Of a DNA stretch of 10,895 bases, positions 6,248-10,895 are shown piece by piece. Positions within the stretch are counted from its first letter, which is position 1. Every line of letters starts with the position of its first letter. The stretch is from Fidelibacterota bacterium. Lineage in GTDB: Bacteria; Fidelibacterota; UBA2242. The DNA lies in assembly GCA_023133185.1 (NCBI GenBank), contig JAGLWX010000171.1, positions 1 to 10,895 of the forward strand, written 5' to 3'. The position numbers and the translations under genes are program-made. The notes under the pieces were generated by a model, which searched no databases, had not been told where the DNA came from, and saw only the letters and a list, made by a program, of their open reading frames with translations.

Positions 6248-8461
6248 TTATTTCTTCTTGATAAATTTTATTTTTTTAGGACCGGATGTTTTTGTTAAAA
6301 CTTCATACATCTGTTTGGATGTTTTACACGTCAGCAATGCTTTGCGCCCGTTTTCATCCAGCGCCTGGCTGATCATGGACATAAAATGCATATGAGGAGC
6401 CGAAGCGCTTTCCGGAGACAGGGTCAGCACAAAAATCTGTGACGGCTTACCATCAATAGAATTAAAATCAACCCCCCCAGATTTTAATCCGATGGCGCAG
6501 ACAAGCCGTTGAACAGCGTCTGTTCTACCGTGGGGAATAGCGATTCCGAACTGAATTCCGGTTGACATGCTTTCTTCCCGGTCATGAACGACCTTTCTGG
6601 CGCTTTCGAAGTTTTTAATAAAGCTGTTTTGATTTAAAACTTCCAATAGCTCATCAATAATATTCTGTTTGGTGTCGCTCTTTAAACTGGGTATTAAAAC
6701 ATCTTTAGAAATATATGCTGCCAGGTCGGAGCGAATGCCGGCTCCGGTCATCCGTTCCTGTAGCCGCTTTGCAATAGACTCTCCATCGATAGGTTTTCGC
6801 AACTCTTTTACGGTTGACTCAAATTCAGCCAGGACTTCGTACATGGCGGTGTTGATATAGGGAACCTCTGACTTACTGCAATCAAATTCAATTTCTTTAC
6901 CCTTGTTGTGAACGCCAATGATCATTTCATCTTTTCTTAGCTGGTAGATTTTTTGACTCTGATTGAGCGTATGGACGAAGAACCCTTCGGAATCGAATAC
7001 GGACAGTAATTTGCTTGTCATTAAACCGGATGTCTGTAAAGAAGGAAATTTGAATAACAACCGGGTTCCCTCCCCGGTTATTATTGATTTTCGGACCCCT
7101 TCTGCATCATGACCAAACAGCGTTTTTAAAAAAGGTAGTGTGATGAGAGTCGTCATCAGTGTCATTAATACCGCCACGCCAAATATTTCCGGGGAGAGCA
7201 ATCCGGCAGATAATCCGATACCTGCGGTAATCAGGGCAACTTCACCTTTTGGCAGCATACCAAATCCAATCCTCAGGGTGCCGAGAAGATTAAAATTGCT
7301 GAAGAGGGTCGGCAAACCGCAACCGATGAGTTTTGCGATAATGACGCCAAATGTATAAATGATTCCAAACAGCAAGATGTTTTTTGACGATAGTAATTTG
7401 ATATTCACCAGCATACCCATGACCGTAAAAAAGATCGGTACCAGGAAAGAATAAATGGGATTCAACTTTTCCATAATCACATGGTTGATGTCCGTCTTGG
7501 ATAAAGACAACCCCATAATGTAAGCGCCGATGATCATGGCGAGTCCGGCTTCTTCGAACAAACCCGCAAGGATCAATGCCAAACCCAGCGCCATCATGGC
7601 AATTGACGAGCGGTCTCTGAACCACTTTAACAAGATTCCGATTTTGCGGGACGCTACCAGACCTATGACCGTCGCTGTCAGCCAGATGCCAATCGCCTTT
7701 GCGGCGATTAAGCCGATACGCCCCCAGTTTACATTTCCCGATGCTTTTGAAGCGGACATTACTCCTAAACCAACTGCAAGTAGAATAATTCCCAATACAT
7801 CGTCAACAACCGCACCGGACAATATTGTGACCCCCTCGGGAGAATCCAGTTTGCCCTGTTCGGATAAAATCCGCGCCGTAATCCCCACAGAAGTGGTGGT
7901 GGCTATAATTCCAAGGAATAAACAGGCGGGTGAGAAAAACCCAAGAGTGACGCCAAACAGTATTTTAGAAAACACAATTGTTAGGAGATCACCGACGAGA
8001 AATGATATCACAACCCCACCGATTCCTACCAGGCTTCCAACCATTGAATATCGCATAAATAATTTAATATCTGTTTCCAGACCCGCCATAAACAGAAGCA
8101 CTATTGACGCAAGGGCACAAATGCCATATAACTCCGGAGAAATAGGAAATTGCTCTGTATATATTGGAAAGAGACCGTTCGGAAATCCGGGTATTGACAG
8201 GGCGCCGATTAGATAAGGTCCAATAAGAATCCCCGCTGTCAATTCGCCCAACACGCCGGGCAGATGCATTTTTTCAAATAAGATATTCCCCAACCGGGCG
8301 GCAAATAAAATAACACCGAGCTGAATTACCAGCATCATCATCCGATGGGTCATCCCCATTTCCGTAATGTTATCATAATTCCCGTATGTCCAACCCGTTA
8401 TGAGGATAAGGACCAGAAGTGTTTTAAACAATCCCGGTATTTTAGTAAGATAAATTTTCAT
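6248..8461 (-). CDS. CPA2-type cation/proton antiporter fused to a C-terminal PTS EIIA (PtsN-type) domain
   Basis: A 737-residue membrane protein. Residues about 10-450 form a monovalent cation:proton antiporter (Kef/NapA-like CPA2) with roughly 12-13 helices. VVDDVLGIIL carries the paired aspartates D220-D221 expected for ion exchange, and LPKGEVALITAGIG (403-416) is the conserved later helix. The C-terminal part (about 586-725) is a PTS EIIA type-2 domain: GIAIPHGRTDAV places the phosphorylatable histidine at H644, and APHMHFMSMISQAL (688-701) is the typical following helix. This suggests transport regulated by PTS phosphorylation, as an inference. Residues about 455-585 match nothing I recognise and may be a separate soluble domain. 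No TrkA-N domain is seen. The first 30 residues add an extra N-terminal hydrophobic segment. The ATG at 8461 has only a weak ribosome site (GGAT), which sits in the arm of an inverted repeat. aspS follows after 20 bases. Confidence 0.92.
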   Translation of the reverse strand: MKIYLTKIPGLFKTLLVLILITGWTYGNYDNITEMGMTHRMMMLVIQLGVILFAARLGNILFEKMHLPGVLGELTAGILIGPYLIGALSIPGFPNGLFPIYTEQFPISPELYGICALASIVLLFMAGLETDIKLFMRYSMVGSLVGIGGVVISFLVGDLLTIVFSKILFGVTLGFFSPACLFLGIIATTTSVGITARILSEQGKLDSPEGVTILSGAVVDDVLGIILLAVGLGVMSASKASGNVNWGRIGLIAAKAIGIWLTATVIGLVASRKIGILLKWFRDRSSIAMMALGLALILAGLFEEAGLAMIIGAYIMGLSLSKTDINHVIMEKLNPIYSFLVPIFFTVMGMLVNIKLLSSKNILLFGIIYTFGVIIAKLIGCGLPTLFSNFNLLGTLRIGFGMLPKGEVALITAGIGLSAGLLSPEIFGVAVLMTLMTTLITLPFLKTLFGHDAEGVRKSIITGEGTRLLFKFPSLQTSGLMTSKLLSVFDSEGFFVHTLNQSQKIYQLRKDEMIIGVHNKGKEIEFDCSKSEVPYINTAMYEVLAEFESTVKELRKPIDGESIAKRLQERMTGAGIRSDLAAYISKDVLIPSLKSDTKQNIIDELLEVLNQNSFIKNFESARKVVHDREESMSTGIQFGIAIPHGRTDAVQRLVCAIGLKSGGVDFNSIDGKPSQIFVLTLSPESASAPHMHFMSMISQALDENGRKALLTCKTSKQMYEVLTKTSGPKKIKFIKKK

Positions 8462-8472
8462 AGTATTTTTTA

Positions 8473-8518
8473 TCCGGCAATATTGTAAGTATCCATATTT
8501 CTGAAAGATGTTGCCGGA
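8473..8518. repeat. Inverted repeat upstream of the antiporter gene
   Basis: TCCGGCAA (8473-8480) and TTGCCGGA (8511-8518) are perfect 8-base inverted copies around a 30-base loop. On the minus-strand transcript the downstream arm contains the only Shine-Dalgarno-like GGA before the ATG at 8461. The fold could therefore mask ribosome access, or the repeat could be an operator. No U-run follows, so a terminator is unlikely. Confidence 0.45.
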
Positions 8519-8541
8519 AAATCATTAGTTCAAAAAGGGCG

Positions 8542-8555
8542 TCGTTAAATAACGA
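8542..8555. repeat. Short palindrome in the bactofilin-antiporter spacer
   Basis: TCGTTA and TAACGA are perfect 6-base arms around AA. On the minus strand the palindrome is followed five bases later by TTTTT, but the stem is short and AT rich. It is therefore at best a weak terminator for the bactofilin unit, and it could equally be an operator or chance. Confidence 0.3.
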
Positions 8556-8602
8556 TAATTGGTAATTCCGAAGACGTTTTGTCGTGATAAGGATAAGAGA
8601 AA

Positions 8603-8953
8603 CTATTTTTTTATATCGCTCAGGTTCATAAAACAGGAACCCTCAAAGCGCGCTCCGTCTTCAATTACAATTTGAGATGCACTAATGTCACCTTTGAGCA
8701 GAGCCGTTTCGCCCAGAATGACCTTGCCTTTCGCGACCACATTGCCCTCTACCTTTCCGCTAATATTCAGATTCTCTCCATTTATCTGCCCGTGAATCCG
8801 GGCTGTGGTGGAAAGGGTTATTGTTCCATCTGTATAAATGTCACCGGTAACTTTACCGTAGATTATGATATTGCCTTTAAGCTGGACGTTACCGGTGATA
8901 GTGGTGTCTTCGCCTAAAATAGTATTTATCGCCGTGTCTTTTTTCTTCATCAT
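8603..8953 (-). CDS. Bactofilin (polymer-forming cytoskeletal protein, DUF583)
   Basis: A small cytoskeletal protein of 116 residues that should assemble into nucleotide-independent filaments at the inner face of the membrane. Residues about 11-108 form the right-handed beta-helix, visible as repeated short strands with alternating glycines and valine/isoleucine (ITGNVQLKGNIIIYGKVTGDI, then LNISGKVEGNVVAKGKVIL). The short charged N-terminal tail (MMKKKD) and brief C-terminal tail are typical. It starts 10 bases after the M23 peptidase gene ends. Bactofilins commonly neighbour M23 peptidases, as with Helicobacter pylori CcmA and the Csd peptidases, where they act in cell shape; the pair here likely has a similar role. 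Two successive ATGs (8953 and 8950) are possible starts, and no strong ribosome site is seen. Initiation may depend on coupling to the upstream gene. Confidence 0.95.
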   Translation of the reverse strand: MMKKKDTAINTILGEDTTITGNVQLKGNIIIYGKVTGDIYTDGTITLSTTARIHGQINGENLNISGKVEGNVVAKGKVILGETALLKGDISASQIVIEDGARFEGSCFMNLSDIKK

Positions 8954-8963
8954 AATGTGTTAA

Positions 8964-9779
8964 CTAACCCCCGTGATTTTTTACCGAGACATCCGACCGC
9001 CTGTAGGAATATATCATACTTTGCGGGTCAATAGGTTTTCCCTCTCGCCATATCTCAAAATGCAGATGCGGCCCCTTACTGATACCGGTATTACCCAAAT
9101 ATCCAATGATATCACCCCGGTTAAGATATTGATGTTCTTCTACGACATTTCTCTGATTATGTCCATATATTGTGAAATACCCGTCGGGATGATAAATAAT
9201 AACCGTGTAGCCAAGATCGTGAGTCCAGTTGGAAAAAACGACGACGCCTGAAGCGGACGCTCGTATCGGATGTCCTTCGGGAGCGGCAATATCAACCCCG
9301 TAATGGTTGTCCTGGGTCAGAACATGATCATCAATAAACCCCTGGGTGATATATCCATCTACCGGCGGATAAATTGGTACATTGTCCAGATAGCTGATCT
9401 CAATTGCTTTTTCTTTCCTGTGATTGGTTATACCGGGAGGAATGAGCAGGGAATCGATATTAATGGAATCCATAGACGGTATATTGAGATCCGCCCCCAG
9501 GACTGAGCGGATATATTGATCCATTTGGCGGATTTTATTATAATCGCTGAGAATCCGAATGACTTTTAATCGATCTTTAATGAGCTGTTCGTTTTCAGCA
9601 GTAAGCGCATTGTATTTTAAAGCCCGGGGTAGAAAAACGGCTGTTCCTGCAATAACTCCAATGATAACCAAGAGCAGGAACGTGATAATCAGGCGCACAA
9701 CAATAATATTAAATGTCAATTTGAAAGGATTGGCGCGGCTATCGCTGATTAAGTGCAGCGTGTAATATCGCTTTTTCAA
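8964..9779 (-). CDS. Membrane-anchored M23 (LytM-type) metallopeptidase
   Basis: A peptidoglycan endopeptidase of 271 residues held in the inner membrane, with its catalytic domain in the periplasm. A basic cytoplasmic N-terminus is followed by one membrane helix at about 24-50. A coiled-coil-like stretch (about 55-92) precedes the M23 domain (about 136-255). Zinc ligands are H159 and D163 in NHYGVDIAAP and H240 in GPHLHFEIW; H207 (YGHN) and H238 are the catalytic histidines. All are present, so the enzyme should be active. The start is TTG at 9779, overlapping the parB stop by 4 bases and preceded by AGAGGA. No ATG gives the basic KKRYY start. It lies between parB and the bactofilin gene, suggesting localised wall cutting for shape or division. 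The family is secure; the cellular role is inferred from neighbours. Confidence 0.95.
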   Translation of the reverse strand: MKKRYYTLHLISDSRANPFKLTFNIIVVRLIITFLLLVIIGVIAGTAVFLPRALKYNALTAENEQLIKDRLKVIRILSDYNKIRQMDQYIRSVLGADLNIPSMDSINIDSLLIPPGITNHRKEKAIEISYLDNVPIYPPVDGYITQGFIDDHVLTQDNHYGVDIAAPEGHPIRASASGVVVFSNWTHDLGYTVIIYHPDGYFTIYGHNQRNVVEEHQYLNRGDIIGYLGNTGISKGPHLHFEIWREGKPIDPQSMIYSYRRSDVSVKNHGG

Positions 9780-10645
9780 TTTGTTTTATCCTCTATTGTC
9801 TCGAATAATTCGACCAACCTGGTCAAATCTTCTTTCGAGTAAAATTCAATCTCAATAAAACCCTTTTCTTTCCCTTTGATTTTTACCCGGGATCCTACGA
9901 TGTGCATCAAACGATTCTCAATAGATTTATAAATCTTTACCGGAAGTTGTTTTTTTACCGGTTCGGGTTTCTGCTGTAGGGAGTCAATTTTCTTGACAAG
10001 CGCTTCGACAGCGCGAACACTGAGCTCGTCTCGTTTAATGCGTCGCCAGAGGTTAATTTGCTGATCTTCATTTGTAATGGATACGATTGGTCGAGCATGT
10101 CCAGCGGTAAGTTTTTGCGCACGTAAATCCCGCAATATTTCCTGTGGAAGATTTAGCAGGCGCAGCGAATTGGTGATGGTAGAACGATCCTTACCCACTT
10201 TTGTGGCGATGTCTTCATGAGACAAATCGAAAGTGTTTGTAAGCATGTAGTAGGCTTCAGCTTCCTCGACAGGATTCAGATCTTCCCGCTGGAGGTTTTC
10301 GATTAGCGCCAGTTCCATCATTTCGACTTCACCGGATACGGACAATACATAGGCGGGAATGCTTTGTCGCCCCAGTTCTATGCACGCACGGAGACGGCGT
10401 TCTCCGGCGATCAGCTCAAATCCGTCATCAATTTGCCGGACTGTGATAGGCTGAATAATGCCGTTTTCACGAATCGATTGTTTTAATTCTTCCATCGCCT
10501 GCAGGTTGAATTCTTTTCTAGGCTGGTAGGGATTAGCGCGTACCTTTTCAATTTCTATCTCGGCAATCTGATTGACGAGATCGATTCCCTGTGGGAATTC
10601 AGGGATTATGGCGCTGATGCCTTTACCTAATCTCTTGGCTGTCAT
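9776..10645 (-). CDS. parB: Chromosome-partitioning protein ParB (Spo0J family)
   Basis: A CTP-dependent DNA clamp that loads at parS sites near the origin and works with ParA to segregate chromosomes. It has 289 residues from the ATG at 10645. This start is preferred over an upstream in-frame TTG (10663) because the family's N-terminal KRLGKGISAII (4-14) then begins the protein; a GGAG lies 12 bases before it. The CTP-binding motifs are GERRLRA (81-87) and ENLQRED (116-122). The helix-turn-helix is about 142-165 (LSHEDIATKVGKDRSTITNS). A linker with QQKPEPVKKQ leads to a C-terminal dimerisation domain (about 235-285). The N-terminal LGKG motif is the ParA-stimulating part. The gene overlaps the parA 3' end by 23 bases and the M23 gene by 4, so the genes are one operon. 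I saw no convincing parS site in the window. Confidence 0.96.
   Translation of the reverse strand: MTAKRLGKGISAIIPEFPQGIDLVNQIAEIEIEKVRANPYQPRKEFNLQAMEELKQSIRENGIIQPITVRQIDDGFELIAGERRLRACIELGRQSIPAYVLSVSGEVEMMELALIENLQREDLNPVEEAEAYYMLTNTFDLSHEDIATKVGKDRSTITNSLRLLNLPQEILRDLRAQKLTAGHARPIVSITNEDQQINLWRRIKRDELSVRAVEALVKKIDSLQQKPEPVKKQLPVKIYKSIENRLMHIVGSRVKIKGKEKGFIEIEFYSKEDLTRLVELFETIEDKTN
9789..9794 (-). promoter_or_regulatory. Shine-Dalgarno AGAGGA for the TTG-started M23 gene
   Basis: On the minus strand AGAGGA lies inside the 3' end of parB, 9 bases before the TTG at 9779-9777. It supports this uncommon start codon and coupling to parB translation. Confidence 0.7.
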
Positions 10646-10895
10646 TACTAAGTATTTCTCCAACTAAATCCATATAATCATGCGCTCCCGCCGATGACGC
10701 GTCATATAGAATGATCGGTTTTCCAAAGCTTGGCGACTCGCCCAGACGAACATTCCTGCGAACGACAGTTTTATATACTTTATCCTTAAAATGACTGCGA
10801 ACCTGGTCTGATACCTCTTGCGAGAGCCTTAAACGCGAGTCATACATTGTCATAAGTACGCCTTCGATCTGAAGTTCGCGATTGAGACTTTTCTG
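10623..10895 (-). CDS. parA: Chromosome-partitioning ATPase ParA/Soj (C-terminal part; 5' end off the window)
   Basis: The C-terminal 90 residues of a ParA/Soj Walker-type ATPase, the DNA-bound partner that ParB drives to move origins apart. The reading frame is open to base 10895, so the N-terminus and Walker A motif lie outside the window. ELQIEGVLMTMYDSRLRLS, then KTVVRRNVRLGESPSFGKPI and ILYDASSAGAHDYMDLVGEI, closely follow the conserved tail of chromosomal Soj proteins, including the RNVRLGESPSFGKP segment. An internal ATG at 10853 is not a real start. The gene ends at a TAA at 10625-10623, inside the start of parB. Identity as chromosomal parA is supported by the adjacent parB. Confidence 0.95.
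   Translation of the reverse strand, partial: QKSLNRELQIEGVLMTMYDSRLRLSQEVSDQVRSHFKDKVYKTVVRRNVRLGESPSFGKPIILYDASSAGAHDYMDLVGEILSNDSQEIR

Noticed and set aside
7530..8216. Long plus-strand open frame of 228 codons opposite the antiporter
   Set aside because: It is the antisense shadow of a gene with clear antiporter motifs, has low-complexity Pro/Ile/Thr-rich content and no domain.
8531..8555. Intrinsic terminator after the bactofilin gene
   Set aside because: The stem is only six AT-rich pairs and the T-run is separated from it by five bases.
10646..10663. TTG at 10663 as an alternative parB start
   Set aside because: It adds six residues not expected in the family; the ATG at 10645 yields the usual short lead into KRLGKG, though its GGAG spacing (12) is long.

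Overview
The window reads as ordinary bacterial chromosome, probably from the FCB superphylum (Calditrichota, KSB1 or Marinimicrobia-like lineages). The main clue is a secreted subtilase with a C-terminal 'YPNP ... SGVY' sorting or FlgD-Ig-like domain, typical of that group. A bactofilin, an antiporter-EIIA fusion and moderate G+C with AT-rich spacers fit, but the phylum is an inference. No rRNA, tRNA, CRISPR array, insertion sequence or phage gene was seen. No gene-free stretch exceeds 300 bases; the longest is 3796-4044.

All but one of the genes lie on the minus strand, so transcription runs from high to low coordinates. At the right end, parA (3' part only), parB, an M23 peptidase and a bactofilin are packed with overlaps of 23 and 4 bases and a gap of 10 bases. 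This links chromosome segregation to cell-wall shaping. After a 141-base spacer with two inverted repeats come a CPA2-type cation/proton antiporter fused to a PTS EIIA domain, then aspS 20 bases later.

aspS ends 2 bases from the end of the only plus-strand gene, a half-size EamA transporter. A 249-base AT-rich spacer separates that gene from divergent phoH. Downstream of phoH follow an S8 protease, an ECF sigma factor and its zinc-finger anti-sigma factor, which runs off the left edge.

The most unusual points are: a clean signal peptide encoded upstream of the protease's first ATG with no canonical start codon; the antiporter-EIIA fusion with an unassigned middle region; the parAB-M23-bactofilin cluster; and the single-domain EamA protein with balanced loop charges. 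I found no clearly new defence, mobile or biosynthetic system.
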